NCBI GenBank assembly: GCA_944387375.1
Contig: CALXEQ010000001.1
Coordinates: 188,483 to 252,482 of the forward strand
Origin: an uncultured Clostridia bacterium
GTDB lineage: Bacteria; Bacillota; Clostridia; TANB77; CAG-465
DNA length: 64,000 nt
Reading direction: 5' to 3'
Of this stretch, positions 46,874-54,809 are shown piece after piece. The notes below the pieces were generated by a model, which was not told the DNA's origin, searched no databases, and saw nothing but the letters and a program-made list of their open reading frames with translations. Both the position numbers and the translations under genes were made by a program. Every line of letters begins with the position of its first letter. Position 1 is the stretch's first letter.

Positions 46874-47728
46874 ATGATAGAGTTTATAGAAATACTTAAA
46901 GTAATATTTTTAGGAATTGTAGAGGGAATAACTGAATGGCTACCAATAAGTAGCACAGGACATATGATATTGGTAGATGCATTTATAAAAATGAATATAT
47001 CAGAAGAATTTAAAGAATTCTTTTTAGTTGTAATACAACTTGGAGCAATACTTGCAGTTGTTGTACTATATTTTAAAAAATTATTTCCATTTGAACTTAA
47101 AAAAATAGATGGAAAAAATAAAATAGTATCTAATAAGGATACATGGATTTTATGGGGAAAGGTTTTAGTTGCATGTGTTCCAGCAGGTATAATAGGATTA
47201 TTATTTGATGATTTGTTAGATCAATATTTATATAATCCATTAACAGTTGCTTTAATGCTTATTATTTATGGTATATTATTCATAATAGTTGAAAATAGAA
47301 ATAAAGGAAAAGAATCAAAAATAAATTCTTTAAAGGATATAACTTTTAAAACTGCAGTGATAATAGGAATATTTCAAGTACTTGCATTGATACCTGGAAC
47401 ATCAAGATCTGGTGCTACAATACTTGGAGCAATTTTAATAGGTACATCAAGAAATATAGCTGCTGAATTTACATTTTTCTTAGCAATACCCGTTATGGTA
47501 GGTGCAAGTTTATATAAATTATTAAAATTTGTTATGAGTGGAGCAATAATTGCTGCAAATGAATATATAATACTTGCAGTTGGTATGATTACAGCATTTA
47601 TAGTTTCAATACTTGCAATAAAATTCTTAATGAATTATATCAAGAAAAATGATTTCAAATCATTTGGAATATATAGGATAGTATTAGGTATATTGGTGTT
47701 AATAGCTGGATTTGTAGGAATTATATAA
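46874..47728 (+). CDS. uppP: Undecaprenyl-diphosphatase UppP (BacA)
   Basis: 284 residues, about eight membrane helices. [20 protein letters not shown] contains the catalytic E-rich/SSTGH motif and [12 protein letters not shown] the second conserved motif. It recycles undecaprenyl diphosphate to the monophosphate carrier used for peptidoglycan and the surface polysaccharide. Members confer bacitracin tolerance. RBS AAAGGAG. Confidence 0.95.
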   Translation: MIEFIEILKVIFLGIVEGITEWLPISSTGHMILVDAFIKMNISEEFKEFFLVVIQLGAILAVVVLYFKKLFPFELKKIDGKNKIVSNKDTWILWGKVLVACVPAGIIGLLFDDLLDQYLYNPLTVALMLIIYGILFIIVENRNKGKESKINSLKDITFKTAVIIGIFQVLALIPGTSRSGATILGAILIGTSRNIAAEFTFFLAIPVMVGASLYKLLKFVMSGAIIAANEYIILAVGMITAFIVSILAIKFLMNYIKKNDFKSFGIYRIVLGILVLIAGFVGII

Positions 47729-47735
47729 TATTAAG

Positions 47736-47765
47736 GACTCAAGACTTTAAGTTTTGGGTCTTTTT
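47736..47765 (+). terminator. Intrinsic terminator after uppP
   Basis: Inverted repeat of about 12 bases (47736-47747 with 47749-47760, two G-T pairs); the top pairs open to form the loop; five T follow. Confidence 0.65.
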
Positions 47766-47766
47766 G

Positions 47767-47795
47767 TTGACTTTTTATATTTTGAGTTGTAAAAT
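47767..47795 (+). promoter_or_regulatory. Promoter of the GH25 lysozyme gene
   Basis: TTGACT (47767-47772) and TAAAAT (47790-47795) with 17 bases between, 23 bases before the start codon. Confidence 0.6.
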
Positions 47796-47818
47796 ACCAT
47801 ATATAAAAGGAGTTTGTT

Positions 47819-49441
47819 ATGAAAAATAAAATTTTAATTATGATTGGCTTATTTTGCCTTTTTTGTATTGCAAATTCAAATGTATATGCAAATACAAAAT
47901 TTAATGTGGAAAGAAAATCAATGAAAGTTTATGATAAATTAAATATAGCAGATATAATTACTACAGATAGTAAAAATTTATCTTATAGTTCTTCAAATGA
48001 AAACGTAGCAACTATAGATGATAATGGAGTTATTACTACACATTCACAAGGAGAATTTAAAATAACAGTAAATGATGAAAATTCTACTGATACATGTACA
48101 TTTTCATCAGGATATTTTGTTGGAATAGATGTTTCATCATTTAATAACAATGTAGATTGGCAAAAGGTAAAGTCTCAAGGAATAGATTTTGCAATGATAA
48201 GAGCTGCTTTTGGATGGTATGATGATGTAGCTGATGCAGATGAAGAATATGATTTTCAATATGATAAGCAATTTATAAATAATATAAAGGGTGCATCTGA
48301 AAATAATGTATCTTTTGGTATATATCATTATGCATATGCCACAAATATAGAAGAGGCAAAAATGGAAGCTGAATATGTATTAAATGCTATAAATACTTAT
48401 GGTGCAGAATATAAAGATAGTATGACACTTCCTATTGCTTATGATATAGAAGATGAGGCAATATTGAAGTTAAGTAAAAAAGAAATTACAGATATCGCAA
48501 TAGCTTTTTGTACACAAATATATGATGCTGGATATACACCAATTATATATTCTAATACTAATGTATTTACTAAGTATTTAGACTTAGATAAACTAAATGC
48601 TATGGCATATAATTTTTGGTATTCTTGGTATGTAGATAATCCAGATTTTTCAGATAAGGTTACTATTTCATCTACAAATATTTCACCATTAATTTGGCAA
48701 TATTCTAATTCTGGCTCTATAGAAGGTGCAACAAATGATCAAAATTTAACAGATTTAAATGTGATGTATATGAAAGATAGAGTAAAAATAGACATTGTAG
48801 AAGATGGACAAGTTGTAGATACTGTAGGAGCAGATAAGGGTGAAAAATTAGATGAAAAATATTATTCTTTTATACAGAAAAAAGGATATGAGTTTATTGG
48901 GCTTGAAACTGAATCTGGTACTAGAGTAGATGAAAATTATATTTTCAATACAGATTGCACATTAAATGCAATTTATGAAAAGATTCCAGTAGAAGAAATT
49001 ATATTGGACAAGCAAGAGATTACATTTACAGATTATAATTCACAAAAATTAAATGTAAGTAAAATATTACCTGAGGAAGCTTTGGTAAATAATGATGATT
49101 TAGTATTTAAAAGCGATAATGAATCGGTAGCAACAGTAAATGAAAATGGTGATGTTATACCTGTGTACAACGGTCAATGTAATATTATATGCTATTTGAA
49201 ATCTAATGATAAGGTGTATGCAACTTGTAACGTAAGTGTAAGTGGAATAGATTTTAAAAGAGGAGATGCAAATAAAGATGGTGCTGTAAATTCTGTAGAT
49301 GCAGCTTTTGTAATTGATATATATAAAAATAATGTAGAATTAACTCAAGATGAATTTAATTTTTTAGATATAAACAAAGATGGAGCAATAAACTCTGTGG
49401 ATTCAGCAAGTATTATAGATATGTATAAAAATAATATATAA
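47819..49441 (+). CDS. Secreted GH25 lysozyme with Ig-like and dockerin domains
   Basis: 540 residues. Signal peptide about 1-25 (cut after VYA). A BIG2-like Ig domain (about 28-95) precedes the GH25 domain (about 98-310: GIDVSSFNNNVDWQKVKSQG, then AYDIEDEA with the catalytic acidic pair). A short InlB_B-like repeat (about 325-390) and a second BIG2 domain follow, then a C-terminal two-repeat dockerin (about 483-540: GDANKDGAVNSVDAAFVIDIY and DINKDGAINSVDSASIID). It probably cuts the glycan backbone of peptidoglycan. The dockerin implies binding to a cohesin protein not present here. Confidence 0.85.
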   Translation: MKNKILIMIGLFCLFCIANSNVYANTKFNVERKSMKVYDKLNIADIITTDSKNLSYSSSNENVATIDDNGVITTHSQGEFKITVNDENSTDTCTFSSGYFVGIDVSSFNNNVDWQKVKSQGIDFAMIRAAFGWYDDVADADEEYDFQYDKQFINNIKGASENNVSFGIYHYAYATNIEEAKMEAEYVLNAINTYGAEYKDSMTLPIAYDIEDEAILKLSKKEITDIAIAFCTQIYDAGYTPIIYSNTNVFTKYLDLDKLNAMAYNFWYSWYVDNPDFSDKVTISSTNISPLIWQYSNSGSIEGATNDQNLTDLNVMYMKDRVKIDIVEDGQVVDTVGADKGEKLDEKYYSFIQKKGYEFIGLETESGTRVDENYIFNTDCTLNAIYEKIPVEEIILDKQEITFTDYNSQKLNVSKILPEEALVNNDDLVFKSDNESVATVNENGDVIPVYNGQCNIICYLKSNDKVYATCNVSVSGIDFKRGDANKDGAVNSVDAAFVIDIYKNNVELTQDEFNFLDINKDGAINSVDSASIIDMYKNNI

Positions 49442-49449
49442 TTTATTGT

Positions 49450-49495
49450 AATAAAGTATAATTAAATTTTAAATTATACTTTATTATTTTTTTTA
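49450..49495 (+). terminator. Intrinsic terminator after the GH25 gene
   Basis: A perfect 14-bp stem (49450-49463 with 49472-49485), eight-base loop and a run of T. Confidence 0.85.
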
Positions 49496-49528
49496 TTTAT
49501 TATATAATCAAGATGTGAGGTAGAATAT

Positions 49529-50521
49529 ATGATAATATATGATGATGTAAAGAAAAATACTAAAATAGCAATTTTTTCTGAACAGATTGATATATTAAAA
49601 GATGTAGTAGATTTATTAATAAATGAAGATTTTAAAATAGAAGAATATAATGAAGAAGATAAACTTTTTAAAAATATACAAAAGATAAAAATTGTTGTTT
49701 TAATAAATTGTAATGTTGATATTATACGAAAAGTAAGAGAAAAAAATAATAAAATTATAATAATTGCAGTATGTAATAAAATAAGAAAATATAGTAAGGC
49801 TATAAGAACAGAACTTAATATACAAAATATAACTGATATAGATGATATAAATTTTGAACTTATGAGATATTTACATCTTATTTATCAAGAAGAAAAAGTA
49901 AAATTTCAAAACTTTAAATCAGATATTGTTTCAAGTTTAGTAGAGAGTATATCAAATCAAGTACAATCTAATTTACTTATTGTTGGTGCAAGTCTTGATG
50001 TAATAAAAATGATTGCAGAAGATAATAAGTTAAAAGAAAGTGAAGAAAAAAAAGACGTACTTGAAAACTTATATCAAAAGAATAATAATGCACTTCAAAA
50101 AGCTAATATGCTTTTGCAACTTATGTCCGATGCTACTAGTATTTCAAGTGAGTCAATAATGCAGTATGAAGATGTTGTAACTCTTATAAAACTAATACTT
50201 AATGAGTATATTAAAGTTAATAATGTAGATTTAAACATCGAAGTAAAGATAAAAAAAGGAACTTATATATGTGGACCTTTAAATGATATAATATTCATAT
50301 TATGTAATACTATAAAACAAATAGCTTCAAAAGGAAATAATAGAATAAATTTATGTATTAAAGAAGATGAAAATAAATGGTATTTTGTAATTAATATAGA
50401 TAATACTGATTTTGATAAAGATAGTATAAGATCATTAAATAATTATTTTATGTATTTAGAAGATGTTCAAGTAAAAGTTACACAAAAAAATATAATAATA
50501 GAAATAAAGAAAATTAAATAG
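49529..50521 (+). CDS. Degenerate histidine-kinase-like cytoplasmic protein
   Basis: 330 residues, no membrane segment. The first 120 look like a receiver-type alpha/beta fold (AIFSEQIDILKDVVDLL, then VVLINCN, then IIIIAVCNK) but lack the usual acidic phosphorylation pocket. About 125-215 form a two-helix bundle like a histidine-kinase dimerisation domain without a clear phospho-histidine H-box. About 225-330 resemble an ATPase lid (PLNDIIFILCNTIKQIA in place of the N box; FVINIDNTDF in place of the G1 box), with key residues missing. The overall form recalls Spo0B-like or pseudo-kinase proteins. Function unknown. Confidence 0.55.
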   Translation: MIIYDDVKKNTKIAIFSEQIDILKDVVDLLINEDFKIEEYNEEDKLFKNIQKIKIVVLINCNVDIIRKVREKNNKIIIIAVCNKIRKYSKAIRTELNIQNITDIDDINFELMRYLHLIYQEEKVKFQNFKSDIVSSLVESISNQVQSNLLIVGASLDVIKMIAEDNKLKESEEKKDVLENLYQKNNNALQKANMLLQLMSDATSISSESIMQYEDVVTLIKLILNEYIKVNNVDLNIEVKIKKGTYICGPLNDIIFILCNTIKQIASKGNNRINLCIKEDENKWYFVINIDNTDFDKDSIRSLNNYFMYLEDVQVKVTQKNIIIEIKKIK

Positions 50522-50542
50522 AAAAGAAGATTACTTCTTTTC
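50521..50542 (+). terminator. Intrinsic terminator after the kinase-like gene
   Basis: A perfect 8-bp stem AAAAGAAG / CTTCTTTT with an ATTA loop, then CTTTTATTTT. Confidence 0.7.
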
Positions 50543-50594
50543 TTTTATTTTACATAAAATATTACATTAAATTTACATAATTATTAAAAATATA

Positions 50595-50623
50595 TTGCAA
50601 AAAAATATTTGGTGTGTTATAAT
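50595..50623 (+). promoter_or_regulatory. Promoter of the frame-interrupted gene
   Basis: TTGCAA (50595-50600) and TATAAT (50618-50623) with 17 bases between, giving a leader of about 120 bases before the start at 50752. Confidence 0.65.
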
Positions 50624-50648
50624 CTATGTGTACAATGAAAAAAGGGTG

Positions 50649-50718
50649 AAGCTAAATTAATATCTAGCTTATGTAAAATCATTAAAATTTTAATGATATT
50701 AATGTTCATGCTTTTTTT
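50649..50718 (+). promoter_or_regulatory. Candidate attenuator leader
   Basis: Two hairpins compete in the leader. AAGCTA (50649-50654) pairs with TAGCTT (50665-50670). Alternatively AGC plus ATG (50666-50673) can pair with CATGCT (50707-50712), closing over the 20-base palindrome at 50678-50697 and followed by seven T. This looks like a conditional terminator. No known riboswitch was recognised. Inference from inspection only. Confidence 0.35.
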
Positions 50719-50751
50719 CAAATAAAATAAAAAAGGAGGAGGAGGATTGCT

Positions 50752-51447
50752 ATGAATAAAACGCAATTCAGAAAAGATGTAGTAACAGTAAAAAGCTTTT
50801 TAGCAAGCTATATCAGTGCAACTATTTTAGTAGGAATTTGCTCAATAGCTTTGCCTAATTTTGCTTTATTATTGTTATTGCAAGTAGTTTTTGTAGCTGG
50901 ATTTCTTGTTGTCTATTCAAAAGCGTTAAATGCAATTGCTAAAATTTTATCTTCTATTATAATGATAGTAATTGTAGTAACACTTTTTGTAAATAGCAAT
51001 AAGCCAGAAGAAAATTATGCAGATTTACCAGTACAACAAGAGCAGACACAAGATGATAAGCAAGATGAATCTCAAGAAGAAGAAAAGCAAGAAGAAAATG
51101 ATCAAGCTGATCAAACTACAACAGTAGCTAATAGCAAAAATAAGTCATCATATCAAAGAAAAACTTCAACTACAAAATATGGTACAGATCCACAAAATGT
51201 AAATGATAAGGTAAGTATATCTTATGGCGGTGGAACAAGTACACATAATAGTATGTCAGCAGGAGTGGTAAATCCACCAGTTGGAGGAAGCGTAAGCGAT
51301 ATGCAAGGAGAATCAGTTAAGCCTAATGATCCAATAGATACGGATGGAAAAGATGTAACTGAGGAAAATGATGGAGTTATTTCTGTAGGAGGTGGAGCAA
51401 CAGAGGAAGAACAAAATGACGCCAACGGAACTTCCCGGCAATACTGA
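50752..51447 (+). CDS. N-terminal part of an anchored protein, frame interrupted
   Basis: 231 codons starting at an ATG behind GGAGGAGGAGG. Three hydrophobic helices near residues 14-80, then a long acidic Gln/Glu linker (QEQTQDDKQDESQEEEKQEE), then Gly/Ser/Asp-rich sequence up to a stop at 51445. The last 12 codons (after EEEQN) are unlike the rest. Reading on in the +1 frame continues the same Pro/Glu-rich linker and reaches an Ig-like domain. I think this is the N-terminal part of one larger gene broken by a frameshift, sequencing error or recoding. Confidence 0.6.
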   Translation: MNKTQFRKDVVTVKSFLASYISATILVGICSIALPNFALLLLLQVVFVAGFLVVYSKALNAIAKILSSIIMIVIVVTLFVNSNKPEENYADLPVQQEQTQDDKQDESQEEEKQEENDQADQTTTVANSKNKSSYQRKTSTTKYGTDPQNVNDKVSISYGGGTSTHNSMSAGVVNPPVGGSVSDMQGESVKPNDPIDTDGKDVTEENDGVISVGGGATEEEQNDANGTSRQY

Positions 51448-51961
51448 AGGCGACTGGGGAGAAATTGTACCACCTAAAGGTGAAGACCAAAAACCATCAG
51501 GAGACGACAACACTTCACAAGATGAAGAAAAACCAAATAATAATGATGATACTCAAAAACCAGTAGAAGATAATAATAAAGAAGAGGAGAATAAACCTGC
51601 AGATGAAAACAAACAAGAAGAGGAAACAGAGCCTCAAGAAAAACCTCAACAAACACCATCTGAAGAGGAAGAAGACAAAAAGGATGAGACTCCTATAAAA
51701 GAAGAACTTCCTAAAGAAGATGTAAAAATATCTTCATTATCTGGCGCAACAGCCTATGCTGGAGACACTGTTCAATTTAAAATTACAGGAGATGTAAAAA
51801 GTGTTGAAGGTTTAGAAGGTTTAGATTACAGTTTAAGTAATGGATGTTTAACCATTAATACTGCAAAGGATGAGGCAACTGTGATAACACCTACAGTTAT
51901 AGGTGAGAATGGTTCAACAGCTACAGCAACAGTAACTGTAAGCGTTTTAAATTTTGAATAA
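51416..51961 (+). CDS. C-terminal continuation in +1 frame, Ig-like domain
   Basis: About 181 codons from the ATG at 51416; a TAG at 51386 bounds the frame upstream. It lacks any signal peptide. The first 110 residues are a Glu/Pro/Lys linker (KPSGDDNTSQDEEKPNNNDD and similar) and the last 70 form an Ig-like (BIG-type) domain (SLSGATAYAGDTVQFKITG, then ATATVTVSVLNFE). Such a domain is normally extracellular, so by itself this product would be misplaced. An AGAGGA box eight bases before the ATG allows independent start, but joining to the preceding frame is more natural. Confidence 0.5.
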   Translation: MTPTELPGNTEGDWGEIVPPKGEDQKPSGDDNTSQDEEKPNNNDDTQKPVEDNNKEEENKPADENKQEEETEPQEKPQQTPSEEEEDKKDETPIKEELPKEDVKISSLSGATAYAGDTVQFKITGDVKSVEGLEGLDYSLSNGCLTINTAKDEATVITPTVIGENGSTATATVTVSVLNFE

Positions 51962-52320
51962 ATCTCAATTTAGAGATAGGCGAGAATTATTCATAAGCTA
52001 GATAGAAGAGTATTATTTAATTAATTATTATAGTAATTAATTATTATCATTATTATTAATATTAGTTGCAACTAAAATGATGATAATAGTAATATACATT
52101 AGATGTATATATATTAGTTATAAAGTGGTTTGATATTAAACTATGTAAATAGTTTAATAATGATTAATATATGTACATTTTTTCTATTAATATAGAGATT
52201 ATTAATAGTTATAAACATTACTATTATCTAAATATAATATAATTATTATTATCTTAAAGAAATTTTAATAAATTTTATTATTGAGTATTATTATTATTTT
52301 ACTATTTAAGTTGAGCATAA
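51962..52320 (+). other. Hairpin-rich non-coding region of about 390 bases
   Basis: No open frame of note. Hairpins visible: ATCTC/GAGAT (51962-51966 with 51973-51977); palindrome TTAGTTGCAACTAA (52062-52075); ATACAT/ATGTAT (52093-52107); TAAACTAT/ATAGTTTA with a GTAA tetraloop (52137-52156). A 13-base direct repeat TAATTAATTATTA occurs at 52018 and 52034. It may be a structured 3' region, a small RNA, or decayed sequence. Confidence 0.5.
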
Positions 52321-52352
52321 AAAAGTCCCAAAATTATTGGGATTATTTTTTT
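52321..52352. terminator. Bidirectional terminator between convergent genes
   Basis: AGTCCCAA pairs with TTGGGATT around AATTA, with T-runs on both strands. It ends both the frame-interrupted gene and the minus-strand Smr gene. Confidence 0.85.
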
Positions 52353-52788
52353 ATTTTAAAAATGCTATTGTAACACCATAACTTCCTTCATAGTATCCAC
52401 CGAGTCTATGCTCTTTTACATAGGGATTATTTTCTAGATATTTATGTACTTCTTTTCTTAAAATTCCACCTCTTTTCCCATGTATAATTTTGACTATTTT
52501 TACATTGTTACAAATGGCATTATCTATAAATTTATCTAAGTTTTCTAGTGCCTCATCTACAGTTTGATGTCTTATCATTATTTCATCTAGTGGAGGAGAA
52601 AAAACTTTTACATTTACTGTAGTTTTATGCTCTTTTTCTATATTTTTATTTATTTTAGTAATGTTTTCTATGTTTGTTTTTATATATTTATCATTTGCAT
52701 ATATAATTACTTTTTTATTTTCTAGTTTTATTATTTTTCCTTCTATATTTGTGTTATTTATTTTCACATAATCATTCAATGTATTCAT
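52351..52788 (-). CDS. Stand-alone Smr-domain protein (MutS2 tail-like)
   Basis: About 145 residues from the ATG ending at 52788, behind GGAGG; an upstream TTG overlaps that box. The first 60 resemble the KOW-like beta part of MutS2 (GKIIKLENKKVIIYAN). The rest is an Smr nuclease-like domain: VDEALENLDKFIDNA, IIHGKRGGILRKEV and EGSYGVTIAFL. The usual LDLHG motif at the Smr start is EIMIRHQ here, so the catalytic histidine site is altered. It looks like the end of a MutS2 protein without its ATPase. Function unknown. Confidence 0.65.
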   Translation of the reverse strand: MNTLNDYVKINNTNIEGKIIKLENKKVIIYANDKYIKTNIENITKINKNIEKEHKTTVNVKVFSPPLDEIMIRHQTVDEALENLDKFIDNAICNNVKIVKIIHGKRGGILRKEVHKYLENNPYVKEHRLGGYYEGSYGVTIAFLK

Positions 52789-52861
52789 TTTTACCTCCAA
52801 AAAACAAAATAATTATATCATAAAATTTGTATATTTTAAATATTGGAGTATATAAAATATA

Positions 52862-52890
52862 TTGAATATATAGCTTTTTTTTGGTATAAT
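52862..52890 (+). promoter_or_regulatory. Promoter of lepA
   Basis: TTGAAT (52862-52867) and TATAAT (52885-52890) with 17 bases between, 23 bases before the lepA start. Confidence 0.7.
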
Positions 52891-52913
52891 TTATGAGTAT
52901 GGAAGGATGAAAT

Positions 52914-54719
52914 ATGGTAAATAAAGAAAATATAAGAAATTTTAGTATAATAGCACATATAGATCATGGTAAATCAACACTTGCAGATAGACTTTTGCAA
53001 CTTACAGGATCTGTAGATAGCAGAAAAATGCAAGAACAGCTTTTAGATAATATGGATATTGAGCGTGAAAGAGGTATTACTATAAAATCACAAGCTGTTA
53101 GAATGAAATATACAGCAAAAGATGGAAAGGAATATATATTAAATTTAATTGATACACCAGGACATGTAGATTTTAACTATGAAGTTTCAAGAAGTCTTGC
53201 TGCATGTGAAGGTGCAGTTCTTGTTGTAGATGCAGCTCAAGGCGTTGAGGCTCAAACATTAGCAAATGTATATTTAGCATTAGATAACAATTTAGAAATA
53301 TTACCAGTTATAAATAAGATAGATTTACCAAATGCACGAGTAGATGAGGTAAAAAAAGAAATAGAAGATGTAATAGGACTTGATACTGAGGGAATTCCTT
53401 GTATATCTGCTAAAACAGGACTTAATGTAGAAGAAGTTTTAGAGCAAATTGTAACTAAAATACCAGCGCCTAAAGGAGATGACAATGCTCCAGTAAAGTG
53501 TTTAATATTTGATTCTGTTTATGATAATTATGAAGGAGCTATAGCTTTTGTAAGAGTTATGGATGGAATAGTAAATAAAGGAGACAAAATAATTACAATG
53601 TCTAATGGAAAAGAATATGATGTTGTAAATATTGGATATTTTAAGCCAGGTGGATATGTAAAAGCAGATAGATTATGTGCAGGAGAAGTTGGTTTTATTG
53701 CAGCTAGTATAAAAAATTTAGCAGATATAAGAGTCGGAGATACAATTACTACAAAGGAAAACATGGCAGACAAACCTCTTCATGGGTATAAAGAAGTAAA
53801 ATCAATGGTGTATTCTGGAATATTTCCAGCTGATGGTTCAGATTATGAGGAACTTAAAGAGGCAATTAATAAATTAAAATTAAATGATTCCTCACTTCAG
53901 TATGAACTTGAATCTTCATCAGCACTTGGTCATGGATTTAGATGCGGATTTTTAGGACTTTTACATATGGAGATAATAGTTGAAAGATTAGAAAGGGAAT
54001 ATAATTTGGATATCATAACTACAGCTCCGTCTGTTATATATAAAGTATATAAAACAAATGGCGAAGTAATTGAGTTATATAATCCATCTGATCTTCCTTC
54101 TCCTCAAGAGATAAGCTATATTGAAGAGCCTATTGCAAAAACAGAAATAATAACACCTAAAGAATATGTTGGAAACGTAATGGAACTATGTCAGAGTCGT
54201 AGAGGCGAATATATAAATATGAAATATATAGATCAAAATCGTGTTATGCTTGAATATAATATGCCTTTAAATGAAATAATATATGATTTTTTTAATAGCT
54301 TAAAATCTAGAACGAGAGGATATGCGTCATTTGACTATGAAGTAACTTGTTATAAAAGATCTAATTTAGTAAAATTAGATATACTTTTAAATGGACAAAT
54401 AGTAGATGCTCTATCTTTTATAGTTAATAGACAAAATGCAGAATCAAGAGGAAGAAAAATGGCTGAAAAACTAAAGGAGATTATACCAAGGCAATTATTC
54501 GAGGTGCCAATTCAGGCTGCTATTGGAGGAAAAGTTATTGCAAGAGAAACTGTAAAGGCTATGAGAAAAGATGTTTTGGCAAAATGTTATGGTGGTGATA
54601 TAACAAGAAAGAAAAAACTTCTTGAAAAGCAAAAAGAAGGTAAGAAAAAGATGAGAAAAGTAGGAACAGTTGAACTTCCACAAGATGCATTTATTACAGT
54701 GCTAAAAATTGATGAATAG
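52914..54719 (+). CDS. lepA: Elongation factor 4 (LepA)
   Basis: 601 residues, standard length. GTPase motifs [11 protein letters not shown] (G1), RGITIKS (G2), DTPGHVDF (G3), NKIDLP (G4) and SAKTG (G5) are intact. The C-terminal domain holds [20 protein letters not shown], specific to LepA. A ribosome-bound GTPase that affects translation under stress. Own promoter and terminator. Confidence 0.97.
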   Translation: MVNKENIRNFSIIAHIDHGKSTLADRLLQLTGSVDSRKMQEQLLDNMDIERERGITIKSQAVRMKYTAKDGKEYILNLIDTPGHVDFNYEVSRSLAACEGAVLVVDAAQGVEAQTLANVYLALDNNLEILPVINKIDLPNARVDEVKKEIEDVIGLDTEGIPCISAKTGLNVEEVLEQIVTKIPAPKGDDNAPVKCLIFDSVYDNYEGAIAFVRVMDGIVNKGDKIITMSNGKEYDVVNIGYFKPGGYVKADRLCAGEVGFIAASIKNLADIRVGDTITTKENMADKPLHGYKEVKSMVYSGIFPADGSDYEELKEAINKLKLNDSSLQYELESSSALGHGFRCGFLGLLHMEIIVERLEREYNLDIITTAPSVIYKVYKTNGEVIELYNPSDLPSPQEISYIEEPIAKTEIITPKEYVGNVMELCQSRRGEYINMKYIDQNRVMLEYNMPLNEIIYDFFNSLKSRTRGYASFDYEVTCYKRSNLVKLDILLNGQIVDALSFIVNRQNAESRGRKMAEKLKEIIPRQLFEVPIQAAIGGKVIARETVKAMRKDVLAKCYGGDITRKKKLLEKQKEGKKKMRKVGTVELPQDAFITVLKIDE

Positions 54720-54750
54720 GTAGATATTTTTAAATATCTACTTTTTTTTT
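54720..54750 (+). terminator. Intrinsic terminator after lepA
   Basis: A perfect 10-bp repeat (54720-54729 with 54732-54741) followed by nine T; inner pairs open to form the loop. Confidence 0.8.
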
Positions 54751-54758
54751 ATTTTGGG

Positions 54759-54787
54759 TTGAATAATTTTATATGTTATTATACAAT
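54759..54787 (+). promoter_or_regulatory. Promoter of the large dockerin protein gene
   Basis: TTGAAT (54759-54764) and TACAAT (54782-54787) with 17 bases between, 23 bases before the start. Confidence 0.6.
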
Positions 54788-54809
54788 TATTTTAAGTAGG
54801 GGTATGAAT

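Noticed and set aside
50624-50751. Known riboswitch class in the long leader
   Set aside because: I could not match it to any conserved core that I know; left as a candidate attenuator only.
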